Origin: Usitatibacter palustris
GTDB lineage: Bacteria > Pseudomonadota > Gammaproteobacteria > Burkholderiales > Usitatibacteraceae
Length of the DNA stretch: 64,000 bases
Assembly: GCF_013003985.1 (NCBI RefSeq)
Contig: NZ_CP053073.1
Span: 558,001-622,000, forward strand
Direction of reading: 5' to 3'
The notes beneath the pieces are model-generated. The model saw only the letters and a list, made by a program, of their open reading frames with translations, did no database searches and had not been told where the DNA came from. This document shows, piece after piece, positions 25,805-34,331 of this stretch. Numbering within the stretch: position 1 is the stretch's first letter; every line of letters begins with the position of its first letter. The translations under genes were made by a program, and so were the position numbers.

Positions 25805-25854
25805 TGTTCGCTCCTCCACGTACGCTCGGAACAATGGGGTCTGACCCCATTATT
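25784..25854. repeat. Inverted repeat element C at the birA/coaX junction
   Basis: Perfect 26-bp arms (25784-25809 and 25829-25854) around a 19-bp loop. Each arm contains its own palindrome ATGGGGTCAGACCCCAT, so the element can form one long or two short hairpins. On the coding strand it encodes the last 19 or so residues and stop of BirA and the first seven residues of CoaX. Confidence 0.93.
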
Positions 25855-26807
25855 TCCGCGGAGGCGAGCTTGACGGTCTTGCCGTTCACGCCGATGAGCA
25901 GCGTGCCGTCGTTGGCGATGTCGAGCACCTCCGCATCATAGGGTTCGCCCTGCGGCGGGAGGATGCGCACCATGCGGCGATGGAATGCGTGCAGCGAGCG
26001 CCATTCGTCGCGCAGCGCGGCGAAGCCCGATTGCTCGAATGCTTCGAGGACCTCGACCAGCTCCGCGAGCACGGCGGCGAGCAGGGCGTTGCGCGCATGC
26101 GCCGAGGCCGCGTGTGACACGACATCGGTGACGGGTTGGTCGATCGCGTCGCGCTCGCGCTCGCCCAGCCGGTAGTTGATCCCGACGCCGATCACGGCAA
26201 CGCTGGGGCCGGACATTTCGCCGCTCGCTTCGACGAGAATGCCGGCGAGCTTTTCTCCGTCGACCAGCACGTCGTTGGGCCACTTCACCTGGGCGCCGGC
26301 AACGCCGTGTGCACGAAGCGCACGCACGACCGCGATGCCGACCGCGAGCGACAGCCCCGCAAGGTGCCCCGCGCCGCGATCGAATCGCCACAGCAACGAG
26401 AACGAAAGGCTGCCACCGAGTGCGGTGACCCACGAGCGTCCGCGGCGCCCGCGTCCCGCACTCTGCCACTCGGCGGCGAGACAGGAGCCCGAAGGCGCGC
26501 CGATCATCGCCCGCGCGAGCATCTGCGAATTGGTGGAATCCGTTTCCTCGACGACTTCGAGGCGCAGCTTCGTGGCCGCGTGCCCCGCGAGCGCGAGGAC
26601 CTTGTCGACGTCGAGGAACTCGATGGGCTCGGCGAGGCGGTAGCCCTTGCCCGGCACGCTGAAGAGCTCGAGGCCCATCGCATCGGTGCGTTTCAATGCT
26701 TCGGAAAGGGTTGCGCGCGAGCGGCCGAGCTCATGCGCGATGTCCTCGCCGGAGTGGAAGCGGCCATCCGCCAAGCGGCGCAGCGCCTGGAAAACGAGCG
26801 TGCTCAT
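25794..26807 (-). CDS. birA: Biotin--[acetyl-CoA-carboxylase] ligase (BirA), C-terminus rewritten by a repeat
   Basis: 337 aa. N-terminal winged helix (HSGEDIAHELGRSRATLSEA) as in bifunctional BirA, then the ligase domain: EETDSTNSQMLARA, the biotin-binding WQSAGRGRRGRSW, KWPNDVLVDGEKLAGILVEA and GVGINYRL. It attaches biotin to the carboxyl carrier protein and may repress biotin genes. The last residues (IMGSDPIVPSVRGGANNGV) are translated from repeat element C and are not part of the family. ATGA overlap with the HAD gene upstream. Confidence 0.94.
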   Translation of the reverse strand: MSTLVFQALRRLADGRFHSGEDIAHELGRSRATLSEALKRTDAMGLELFSVPGKGYRLAEPIEFLDVDKVLALAGHAATKLRLEVVEETDSTNSQMLARAMIGAPSGSCLAAEWQSAGRGRRGRSWVTALGGSLSFSLLWRFDRGAGHLAGLSLAVGIAVVRALRAHGVAGAQVKWPNDVLVDGEKLAGILVEASGEMSGPSVAVIGVGINYRLGERERDAIDQPVTDVVSHAASAHARNALLAAVLAELVEVLEAFEQSGFAALRDEWRSLHAFHRRMVRILPPQGEPYDAEVLDIANDGTLLIGVNGKTVKLASAEIMGSDPIVPSVRGGANNGV

Positions 26808-27679
26808 TTGGCGCCCTTGAGCTCCTGGCGTGTTTCCCAGGCTTCGCGGCGGTAGGCGATGTCGGCGACGATCGCATCGAGCAGCAGCTCGACGCGCCGC
26901 GAGAGCTTGCTCCCCTTGCGGTAGTCGGCCTCGGCAATGAAGTCCACGCGGTTGGCGTCGAGCAACTTCACGCACGTCGCCTTGCCCATCTGCGAGCGTC
27001 CGTCGTAGACCGCGACCGCGTGGCCGCCGCTCTTCGTCGTGAGCGCCATCGAGGGCACGTCGGTCATGCCGTCGCCGACATAGATGATGTTCTGGAAGGG
27101 GATGGGGCGCTCTTCCTCGGGCATGTGCTCGTTGATCGACTCGGTCACGTCCTCCTTGCCCTTGTTGATGCGAAAGAGGAACTGCGTCTTGGCCGTGTCG
27201 GTGATGAGGCGCTTGGGAAACGTCGCGACCCCGTGGTGATCGAAGTGATACTCGGAGGCGTACATCTGCTTGAAGTGCTTGCTGATCGCCGCCCCTTCGA
27301 GGATCTCCTTCTGGCCCGCGGAGATGAGGTAGTGCGACAGCGACGCGCGGCGGCCGCTTTTCCGCTGCACATAGGTGTTCATGCGGCCGAACCAGGTGGA
27401 CACGCCGGGAAAGTACTTGATGCGCCGGGCCATGGCGGCGAAGTCCGAGCGCTTCACGTCGACCTTCGCGCGTTCGAGCTCTTCGAGGATGTGGCGCATG
27501 TACACGAGCATCTGGTCCGACTGTGTTTCGCGCGCCTCGCGATTGACGCGCTCCCAGAACACCGCGGGCGCCACGCCGATCTTGGGCAGGACCGTGTATT
27601 CCTGCATCGGCTGCGGCGAGAGCGTCCCGTCGAAGTCGTAGACGAGCGCGATCGTGTTCTGGAAGAAGGGCGGGGCCAT
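26804..27679 (-). CDS. HAD-superfamily hydrolase
   Basis: 291 aa, cytoplasmic. HAD motif I is VYDFDGTLSPQPMQ (nucleophile Asp and general acid Asp), and motif IV is IIYVGDGMTDVPSMAL; Lys and Ser/Thr motifs lie between. This suggests a phosphatase acting on an unknown small phosphate ester. It is the first gene of the HAD-birA-coaX-SPOR unit. A TAGAAT box ends 9 nt before the ATG, and no Shine-Dalgarno is seen. Confidence 0.85.
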   Translation of the reverse strand: MAPPFFQNTIALVYDFDGTLSPQPMQEYTVLPKIGVAPAVFWERVNREARETQSDQMLVYMRHILEELERAKVDVKRSDFAAMARRIKYFPGVSTWFGRMNTYVQRKSGRRASLSHYLISAGQKEILEGAAISKHFKQMYASEYHFDHHGVATFPKRLITDTAKTQFLFRINKGKEDVTESINEHMPEEERPIPFQNIIYVGDGMTDVPSMALTTKSGGHAVAVYDGRSQMGKATCVKLLDANRVDFIAEADYRKGSKLSRRVELLLDAIVADIAYRREAWETRQELKGAK

Positions 27680-27688
27680 CGCGTCATT

Positions 27689-27694
27689 ATTCTA
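27689..27694 (-). promoter_or_regulatory. -10 box close to the HAD start codon
   Basis: TAGAAT on the minus strand, 9 nt before ATG 27679, with no ribosome site in between. This is compatible with a leaderless or nearly leaderless transcript for the HAD-birA-coaX operon. Confidence 0.4.
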
Positions 27695-27759
27695 CTCGGC
27701 GCCGGAGTGTAGGATCGCGCCTACAGTAGGAGGGGTTCCCAACGCGGGAGAATGCCTGC

Positions 27760-28986
27760 ATGGATTTGTCATTCCTTCCAAAGTTGCCGCTCACGCTGAG
27801 CTACCCGCTGCTGTTCGGCGTCCTGCTCATCGCGGGCATGCTCGGTGGCGAAGCCGCGCGCACCATCCGGTTGCCGCGCGTGATCGGCTACGTGCTCGTG
27901 GGGTTCGCGATCGCGCCGATGGCAAGCGCCGTGAACATGGGGCCGCTTGTCGAGGAGGCGCGCATCTTCGTGGACATCGCGCTGGGCCTCGTGCTCTTCG
28001 ACCTGGGCCGGCGGATGGACCTCGCCTGGATGAAGCGCGACTGGACGCTCGCGGCCTCGGGCCTCGCCGAGAGCATCGCGACCTTCGGCTTCGTGTTCGC
28101 CTCCCTCGTCTGGCTCGATTTCCCGGTGCTCCAGTCCGGCCTCGCCGCGGCGATCGCCATGGCGACCTCGCCCGCAGTGCTGCTGCTCGCGGTCGAGGAC
28201 CATCGCGCCGACGGGCAGGTGACCGAACGCGCGCTGAACCTCGTCGCGTTGAACAGCCTGTTCGCCTCGGTCCTGGTCACGATCCTGCTCGCGTCCGTGC
28301 ACTACCAGGTGGCGCTCGATCTGGACACGGCCTTCCTGCATCCGCTCTACCTGTTCGCGGGGTCGCTCGTCCTCGGGGGCGCGGTGGCCACGCTCGCGCG
28401 CGTGCTCGCTCGCATGGTGGAGAAATCCCCGGAATTGCATTTCGCGCTGATCGTGGGCCTCGTGGTCGGCGCGGTCGGGATCGCGCAGGCGCTCAAGCTC
28501 TCGGTGATCCTCGCACTCCTCGCCTTCGGCCTCTTCGTGCGCAACGACGAGCGGCGCCACGACCTGCTCAACGTCGACCTGGGACGCGCGAGCCGGCTCT
28601 TCTACATCGTGCTGTTCGTGATCACGGGAGCAAGCCTGCCGCTGTCGTCGTTCGAGACTGCGGGCTGGATCGCGATCGCGTTCGTGGCCGCGCGCGCCGC
28701 CGGCAAGTTCGTGGGCGTCCTGACCTTCGCGCCCCTCGGTGGGCTGCGCCTGGGGCAGGCGATCTCGCTCGGTGCGGTGCTGATGCCGATGTCCTCGCTG
28801 GCGCTATTGCTGCAACATGACATCGCCAAGCTCTTCCCGGAGTTTGGACAGACGCTCGCCGCGGTCATCATCGCGAGCGTGATCATCATGGAAATCGTCG
28901 GGCCCATCGCCGTGCAGTGGGGCCTGCGCCATGCCGGCGAGACCGCACCGTTGCCCGCCGTTCCCGCCAACGCCGTCAAGGCGTAA
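27760..28986 (+). CDS. Cation:proton antiporter (CPA2/KefB-like)
   Basis: 408 aa with about 12 hydrophobic helices and no C-terminal TrkA-N domain. CPA2 features: IRLPRVIGYVLVGFAIAP in helix 2-3, a conserved ALGLVLFDLGRRMDL, MATSPAVLLLAVEDHRADG, and LLAFGLFVRNDERRHDL. It exchanges Na+ or K+ for H+ across the inner membrane. A ribosome site is not obvious. It is followed 9 bp later by the ybdK-like gene with a clear AAGGAGG ribosome site. Confidence 0.88.
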   Translation: MDLSFLPKLPLTLSYPLLFGVLLIAGMLGGEAARTIRLPRVIGYVLVGFAIAPMASAVNMGPLVEEARIFVDIALGLVLFDLGRRMDLAWMKRDWTLAASGLAESIATFGFVFASLVWLDFPVLQSGLAAAIAMATSPAVLLLAVEDHRADGQVTERALNLVALNSLFASVLVTILLASVHYQVALDLDTAFLHPLYLFAGSLVLGGAVATLARVLARMVEKSPELHFALIVGLVVGAVGIAQALKLSVILALLAFGLFVRNDERRHDLLNVDLGRASRLFYIVLFVITGASLPLSSFETAGWIAIAFVAARAAGKFVGVLTFAPLGGLRLGQAISLGAVLMPMSSLALLLQHDIAKLFPEFGQTLAAVIIASVIIMEIVGPIAVQWGLRHAGETAPLPAVPANAVKA

Positions 28987-28995
28987 GGAGGCCGC

Positions 28996-30141
28996 ATGCC
29001 GCTGGAATTCTCGCGATCGCAAGCGCTGAGCGTGGGTGTGGAGCTGGAGCTGATGGTGCTCAACACGCGCGATTTCGATCTCTCGCGGGGCGCGACGGAT
29101 CTCCTCGCGCGCCTGGACAAGGTGAAGATCGAGGGTGCTGTGAAGCCCGAGATCACCGAAAGCATGATCGAGGTGAACTCCTCGGTGCAGACGCGTTACG
29201 CGAACCTGCTCGACGAGCTCACGCGCACGCGCGATGCGATCGTCACGGAAGCCGGGCGCCTGAACCTGGTGGTCGCAGGCGGCGGCGCGCATCCGTTCCA
29301 CCACTGGAGCGACCGGCGCATCGTTCCGACCGAGCGGTTCCTGCGCGTCTCGCAGCTCTATGGCTATCTCGCCAAGCAGTTCACCGTGTTCGGCCAGCAC
29401 GTCCATGTCGGCGTGGAGAGCGGCGACGATGCGATCTACACGACGCATCGCATGTCGCGCTACATCCCGCATTTCATCGCGCTGTCGGCGGCCTCGCCGT
29501 TCTACCAGGGTGAGGACACGTCCTTCGAGACATCGCGCCTGCACGCGGTGTCGGCCTTTCCGCTCGCCGGCCACCTGCCCGCCGTGACGACGTGGGCGGA
29601 GTTCAACGGTTACTTCGACGAGATGGCGAGCCACGGCATCGTCGAGAGCATGAAGGACTTCTACTGGGACATCCGGCCCAAGCCCGAGTACGGGACGATC
29701 GAGGTACGCATCTGCGACACGCCGCTCACCGTCGAGACGGCCGCACAGCTCGCGGCCTACGCGCAGACGCTGACCGCCGACTTCCTGCGCCATCGCCAGG
29801 AGCCGCCGCTCCGGGCGCAGTACATGGTGTACGGCTACAACCGCTTCCAGGCGTGCCGCTTCGGCTTCGAGGCGCAGCTTGCCGATCCGCAGGCGCATGG
29901 CCACGTTCGGTTGCGCGACGACTTGCTCGCGACGCTCGATCGCATCGCGCCACTCGCCGACGAGCTGGGAACCACCGCGGCGCTCTCCGCGATTGCCGAG
30001 CGCGCGCGAGCCGGCGCGAACGATGCCTTGTGGCTGCGCCAGCAGTTCGAGAAGACGCGTTCGTTGCCGGACATGGTGCGATTGCAGGCGGCACGCTGGC
30101 GCGACGTGCCCGGCGCGAAAGCCGCCACGCGCGCCGCGTAG
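28996..30141 (+). CDS. ybdK: YbdK-type carboxylate-amine ligase
   Basis: 381-aa GCS2 family protein (weak glutamate-cysteine ligase in vitro in E. coli). Signatures: SVGVELELMVLN at the start (metal Glu residues), EITESMIEVNSS, VVAGGGAHPFHHW, QHVHVGVESGDDAI and FYWDIRPKPEYGTIEVRICD. AAGGAGG lies 5-11 nt before the ATG. It is the only glutathione-type ligase in the window; the physiological substrate is not known. Confidence 0.92.
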   Translation: MPLEFSRSQALSVGVELELMVLNTRDFDLSRGATDLLARLDKVKIEGAVKPEITESMIEVNSSVQTRYANLLDELTRTRDAIVTEAGRLNLVVAGGGAHPFHHWSDRRIVPTERFLRVSQLYGYLAKQFTVFGQHVHVGVESGDDAIYTTHRMSRYIPHFIALSAASPFYQGEDTSFETSRLHAVSAFPLAGHLPAVTTWAEFNGYFDEMASHGIVESMKDFYWDIRPKPEYGTIEVRICDTPLTVETAAQLAAYAQTLTADFLRHRQEPPLRAQYMVYGYNRFQACRFGFEAQLADPQAHGHVRLRDDLLATLDRIAPLADELGTTAALSAIAERARAGANDALWLRQQFEKTRSLPDMVRLQAARWRDVPGAKAATRAA

Positions 30142-30150
30142 ATCCTCGAA

Positions 30151-30732
30151 TCAGCGGGTCGCGACGAGGAACGGATAGGGATTGATCGCCGTCCCGACCC
30201 ACCAGCGCTTGTCGGGCCCCAGACGGAAAATCGTGAAGTGCAGGTGCGGTGCACTCGGCGGTGCGTTGCCGGTGCTGCCCACGTAGCCGAGTACTTCGCC
30301 GCGCTTGAGCGCCTGCCCCTGCTGCAGGCCCGGCGCGTAGCGATCGAGGTGGGCGTAGTAGTACGCGAACTTCTCGTCCGCATCGAACTGGTAGACGGTC
30401 AGCCCGCCGGCCACGCTCTTGAAGAGCTTTGCGACCTTGCCGTCGCCTACGGCGAGCACCGGCGTGCCGCGCGGCGCCATGATGTCGAGCGCTTCGTGCT
30501 TGTGGCCGGCACTGCGACGCTCGTCGAAGTTGTCGCGCAGGGCCTTGCGCTCGACGCCCTGCACCGGAATCAACAACTGGCGCGACTCCAGCAACTCGTG
30601 ATCGGTGGCGAGCTCCGGATTGGTCAGCGGATGCGCGGCCTGCGCGGGCGACTTCATCGCGAGCGCGACGGCGCTGATCGTCGCCATGATCGCGAGCAGC
30701 GCGATGTCGCCGAGGGACGCGTGCACGCGCAC
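30151..30732 (-). CDS. M23 family metallopeptidase (LytM-like)
   Basis: 193 aa. N-terminal signal anchor (about 8-30), then an M23/LytM domain: GHKHEALDIMAPRGTPVLAV (zinc His and Asp), YYYAHLDRYAPGLQQGQALK and the closing APHLHFTIF (HxH). It likely cuts or senses peptidoglycan cross-bridges in the periplasm. It starts with GTG and follows the L,D-transpeptidase gene by 4 bp, so both act on peptidoglycan from one transcript. Confidence 0.9.
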   Translation of the reverse strand: MRVHASLGDIALLAIMATISAVALAMKSPAQAAHPLTNPELATDHELLESRQLLIPVQGVERKALRDNFDERRSAGHKHEALDIMAPRGTPVLAVGDGKVAKLFKSVAGGLTVYQFDADEKFAYYYAHLDRYAPGLQQGQALKRGEVLGYVGSTGNAPPSAPHLHFTIFRLGPDKRWWVGTAINPYPFLVATR

Positions 30733-30736
30733 GGTA

Positions 30737-31660
30737 TTAGCCCTTTACTTCCAGCGAAGCTCCGGCGCTGGCCAGCGTCGAGAGCCGGAGCGCATCCCAG
30801 TTGGTGAGGTGGATGCACCCGCTCGTCTCGGTGCGGCCGACGAGCGCGGGCTGGGGCGTTCCGTGGATGCCGTAGTGCGGCTTGCTCAGGCCGATCCACA
30901 TCACGCCGACCGGATTGTTGGGGCCGGGCTTGATCGTCACTTTCGAATGGCCCGGCTTCGAGTTGATGATCAGCTCGGGGTCGTACTGGAATTCGGGATC
31001 GCGGATTTCAGTGGTGATCCTCCACTTGCCCACGGGCAGCGGCTCCTTCTTGCCGACGCTCACGGGAAACTGCGCGAGTACCTGCGCCTTGGCGTCCAGC
31101 GCGAAGAGAACGCGCCGTGCATTGTCGAGCACGAAGGACGCGGCCTTGGGCTGCGGCTTCGCGGTCGCTACGTCGGGAACGAGGATCGTGTCGCCGGCCT
31201 TGATGCGCTTGCCGCGATTGAGATCACGAAGCAGTGCCGGGCTCACGTGGAATTTCTCGGCGAGCGCTTCCTCGAGCGATTCGTAACCGAGCTTCGGCAA
31301 CTGTGCGCGGTCCATCATGTCCGCGGGGATCTTCACGAAGGGGCCCAGCGCTTCCGCTTCGGTGACGGTGTACTGGGTCAGCACGTGCGCGTCGTCGCCG
31401 CGCAACGCCTCCCACGTAGGTGCATCGATGCGGCCGTTGGATTTCAAACCGCGCGCGGATTGGAACGCGAGGACCGCCTTGCGCATGTTGTCGCCGTAGC
31501 CGCCGTCGATCTCGCCGGGCGAGAACCACGCACGGTCGAGCAGGATCTGCGCGCGCACGACGGAGGCGCCTCGCGCACCCTGCGCGATCGGGGGCGACTT
31601 GGCGTCGTCGCTGACGGCAGCGGCGGAGAGGGCGGTGGTGAAGGCAATGAGGGCTAGCAT
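30737..31660 (-). CDS. L,D-transpeptidase with peptidoglycan-binding and LysM-like parts
   Basis: 307 aa. Signal peptide ([15 protein letters not shown]), a PG_binding_1 domain ([31 protein letters not shown]), a LysM-like region ([20 protein letters not shown]) and a YkuD catalytic domain ending with YGIHGTP and [12 protein letters not shown] (Cys nucleophile in SGC). It forms 3-3 cross-links or anchors proteins to peptidoglycan. It forms a pair with the M23 peptidase gene. A weak -10 (TACAGT) lies 6 nt before the ATG. Confidence 0.93.
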   Translation of the reverse strand: MLALIAFTTALSAAAVSDDAKSPPIAQGARGASVVRAQILLDRAWFSPGEIDGGYGDNMRKAVLAFQSARGLKSNGRIDAPTWEALRGDDAHVLTQYTVTEAEALGPFVKIPADMMDRAQLPKLGYESLEEALAEKFHVSPALLRDLNRGKRIKAGDTILVPDVATAKPQPKAASFVLDNARRVLFALDAKAQVLAQFPVSVGKKEPLPVGKWRITTEIRDPEFQYDPELIINSKPGHSKVTIKPGPNNPVGVMWIGLSKPHYGIHGTPQPALVGRTETSGCIHLTNWDALRLSTLASAGASLEVKG

Positions 31661-31732
31661 CGGACCACTGTAGGACCGGTGCCTGCCGTCTCGCGTAGGA
31701 CAGCGACGATTCCGCTGTCGGACGACAGCCTT

Positions 31733-33139
31733 CTAGAGGACCTTGCCGGGGTTCATGATCCCGCCGGGATCGAGCGTCTTCTTGATCGAGCGCATCAGGT
31801 CCAGCTCGAGCTCGCTCTTGTAGCGCTTGATCTCCTCGCGCTTCAACTGGCCGAGGCCGTGCTCCGCGCTGATCGAGCCGCCGAGCGAGGTCACGACTTC
31901 GTAGACGAGGTGGTTCACGTCCGGCGCCTGCTTGTAGAACTCCGCCGCGGCCTGGCGCTCGGACTTGGAGCAGTTGTAGTGGATGTTGCCATCGCCCACG
32001 TGGCCGAAGGCGACGATGCGGATATCGGGGAAGCGCTCGGCGAGGGCGCGGTCCGTGCGCTCGAAGAACTCGGGTACGCGGCTGATGGGCACGGAGACAT
32101 CGTGCTTGATCGAGACGCCGTCGAGCTTCTGCGCTTCCGAGATGTTCTCGCGCAGGCCCCAGAACGCGAGGCGCTGCGCATCGCTGGAGGCGAGCACCGC
32201 ATCGCGAATCAATCCGGCTTCCGCGGCTTCGCCCAGTGCTTCCTCGAGCAGGATGCGCGCCTCGGCCTGCGTGCCGCTGTCGGAGATCTCGACGAGGATG
32301 TAGGCCGGATGCGGTTCGAGGAACGGATCGCGCATTCCGGGGATGTGCTTCAACACGAGATCGAAGCACACGCGCTGCAGCAGCTCGAAACCGGTGATGC
32401 GATCGCCGCAGCGCCCGCGCATCGCACTTAGCAGCTGCACGGCTGCGGTGGGGCCCTCGATCGCGGCGATGGCGGTGGCCGTCGCGCGCGGCTTGGGAAA
32501 CAGCTTCATCACCGCGGCGGTGATGATCCCCAGCGTGCCCTCGGCGCCGACGAATAAGTGCTTCAGGTCGTAGCCGGTGTTGTCCTTGCGCAATCCGCGC
32601 AGGCCATCCCATACGCGCCCGTCGGGAAGAACGACCTCGAGGCCGAGGACGAGCTCGCGCGTGTTGCCGTAACGCAGCACGCCGGTGCCGCCCGCGTTGG
32701 TCGAAAGGTTGCCGCCGATCTCGCAACTGCCCTCGGCGCCGAGCGAAAGCGGAAACAGGCGATCGTTCTCGTCGGCGACCTTCTGCAGGGCGGCGAGGAC
32801 GCAACCGGCCTCCACCGTCATCGTGTTGTTGGCCGTATCGACCGCGCGCACGCGGTTCATGCGTGAAAGGTTCACCACGACCTGGCGCCCACTGTCGTCG
32901 GGAACGGAGGCGCCGCACAGGCTCGTGTTGCCGCCCTGGGGCACGATCGCGATGCGCTCGGCGGCGAGCAGCGACACGACCTTGGCGACTTCCTCGGTAT
33001 TAGCGGGCTTCACGACGACGGCGGCGCGCCCGCGGTATTGGCCGCGCCAGTCGACTTCATGGGGTTCGCGCGCGGCGGCATCGCTGACGATGCCTCGCTC
33101 GCCCACGATCGCTCGCAGGCGATCCTCGAGCGTGCTCAT
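31733..33139 (-). CDS. FAD-linked oxidase (GlcD/D-lactate dehydrogenase family)
   Basis: 468 aa. FAD-binding PCMH region: VVVKPANTEEVAKVVSLLAA, IVPQGGNTSLCGASVPDDSG, NLSRMNRVRAVDTANNTMTV, LGAEGSCEIGGNLSTNAGGT. The C-terminal half has the FAD-oxidase_C signatures FGHVGDGNIHYNC and SAEHGLGQLKREEI, ending in DPGGIMNPGKVL, as in GlcD and D-2-hydroxyacid dehydrogenases. It oxidises a 2-hydroxyacid and passes electrons to quinone or a partner. ATGA overlap with rfaE2; no glcE/glcF genes nearby. Confidence 0.93.
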   Translation of the reverse strand: MSTLEDRLRAIVGERGIVSDAAAREPHEVDWRGQYRGRAAVVVKPANTEEVAKVVSLLAAERIAIVPQGGNTSLCGASVPDDSGRQVVVNLSRMNRVRAVDTANNTMTVEAGCVLAALQKVADENDRLFPLSLGAEGSCEIGGNLSTNAGGTGVLRYGNTRELVLGLEVVLPDGRVWDGLRGLRKDNTGYDLKHLFVGAEGTLGIITAAVMKLFPKPRATATAIAAIEGPTAAVQLLSAMRGRCGDRITGFELLQRVCFDLVLKHIPGMRDPFLEPHPAYILVEISDSGTQAEARILLEEALGEAAEAGLIRDAVLASSDAQRLAFWGLRENISEAQKLDGVSIKHDVSVPISRVPEFFERTDRALAERFPDIRIVAFGHVGDGNIHYNCSKSERQAAAEFYKQAPDVNHLVYEVVTSLGGSISAEHGLGQLKREEIKRYKSELELDLMRSIKKTLDPGGIMNPGKVL

Positions 33140-33621
33140 GCGCGGATCTTCTTGAGGAGGCTGGTGGTCGAGCGCTCGTGCTCGAACTTGATCGAATGCA
33201 CGCTTCCTCCCCAGCCGGCGACTTCCTTCGCGCCCACGATGCTCTCGACGGGCCAGTCGCCGCCCTTCACCAAGCGATCGGGTTTGCATTCGAGGATGCG
33301 CGCGATCGGCGTGTCTTCCTCGAACCAGGTGACGAGCGAGACGCTTTCGAGCGCCGCGGCGACGGCCATGCGGTCCTCGAGCGTGTTGACCGGGCGATCG
33401 TCACCCTTGCCCAGGCGCCTCACGGAGGCATCGGAGTTGAGGGCAAGCACCATGGAAGCGCCGAGGGCGCGGGCCTGCGCGAGATAGGTCACGTGCCCGC
33501 GATGAAGGATATCGAAGACGCCGTTGGTGAACACGAGGGGCCGCGCGAGCGCGGCGGCGCGGCGCGCGAACTCCGCGGGTGCGCAAACCTTGTGAAGGAA
33601 AGGGTCGGTCACTTGGGGCAA
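33136..33621 (-). CDS. rfaE2: D-glycero-beta-D-manno-heptose 1-phosphate adenylyltransferase
   Basis: 161-aa stand-alone nucleotidyltransferase half of HldE, making ADP-heptose for the LPS inner core. Signature: VFTNGVFDILHRGHVTYLAQ (HxGH), then ALNSDASVRRLGKGDDRPVN, VVTWFEEDTP-like segment and KGGDWPVESIVG. The longest frame starts with a TTG that lies in repeat element B; a GTG at 33612 may be the original start. No Shine-Dalgarno is visible for either, so the element may have changed its expression. Confidence 0.93.
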   Translation of the reverse strand: MPQVTDPFLHKVCAPAEFARRAAALARPLVFTNGVFDILHRGHVTYLAQARALGASMVLALNSDASVRRLGKGDDRPVNTLEDRMAVAAALESVSLVTWFEEDTPIARILECKPDRLVKGGDWPVESIVGAKEVAGWGGSVHSIKFEHERSTTSLLKKIRA

Positions 33622-33774
33622 GTAGAGGGGTCAGATCCTTTAACTTTTCCTTGGTAAAAAACCGTTCCAATGGACTACCTTGCGCAACTCGTACGGGAAA
33701 GCCCGATCAGCAAGGTAGTCCATTGGAACGGTTTTTTACCAAGGAAAAGTTAAAGGATCTGACCCCTCTACTTG
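33619..33774. repeat. Long-stem inverted repeat element B
   Basis: Perfect 64-bp arms at 33619-33682 and 33711-33774 with a 28-bp loop. The arms match element A except at three positions; at two of these both arms changed together, so pairing is kept. The outer ends are AAGTAGAGGGGTCAGATCC, as in the RAYT flanks. It separates the BON lipoprotein gene from rfaE2, both on the minus strand. It supplies the BON stop codon and a TTG in front of rfaE2. Confidence 0.96.
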
Positions 33775-34331
33775 ATGTACTCGAAGACCTTCACGACGCC
33801 CTTGACGCCACTGGTTGTGCGCGCGACTTCTGCCGCGGCATCGCCTTCGGCTTGCGTCACCAGGCCCATCAGGTAGACCGTGCCCGCCTCGGTGACCACC
33901 TTGATGTGGTTGGTCGAGAACTTGCCGTTGTTGAGCATGCGGGCCTTCACGTTGGTCGTGGTGACCGCATCGCCGCCGCGCGACGTGAGCGACGAGGTGT
34001 AGCCGATCTTGAGCTCGTTGGCGACATCGAGGACCTGCTCGATCTTGCGAACGTCCTCGCCGATCTTCGTCTTGGTCGCCTCGTCCGCGGCCTCGCCGGT
34101 GAGCAACACCTTGCGGTTGTAGCTTGTCGCGTTGACGTGCGCTTCCTTGTAGGCGTTCAGCTTGCCGACCGCCTTCCATTCGATGTTCTCGTCCTCGATG
34201 TAGACGCCGGCGGTGCGGCGGTCATCGGCCATCACTGCGGCAGTGCCCGCGCCCACGGCGGCGAGCGGCACGCAGCCCGTTGCGAAGGGCAGCGAAGCCA
34301 GGACGGCGAGGGTCAGCAGCAGCTTTTGCAT
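33768..34331 (-). CDS. BON-domain lipoprotein (OsmY/DolP-like)
   Basis: 187 aa. Lipoprotein signal MQKLLLTLAVLASLPFATGC after a good GGAGG ribosome site, then two BON domains (about 50-115: HVNATSYNRKVLLTGEAADE; about 125-187: HIKVVTEAGTVYLMGLVTQA and VKGVVKVFEYIK). DolP-type proteins bind anionic phospholipid at the outer membrane and division site. It follows gmhA with a 1-nt overlap (TGATG). The TAG stop is part of element B. Confidence 0.92.
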   Translation of the reverse strand: MQKLLLTLAVLASLPFATGCVPLAAVGAGTAAVMADDRRTAGVYIEDENIEWKAVGKLNAYKEAHVNATSYNRKVLLTGEAADEATKTKIGEDVRKIEQVLDVANELKIGYTSSLTSRGGDAVTTTNVKARMLNNGKFSTNHIKVVTEAGTVYLMGLVTQAEGDAAAEVARTTSGVKGVVKVFEYIK

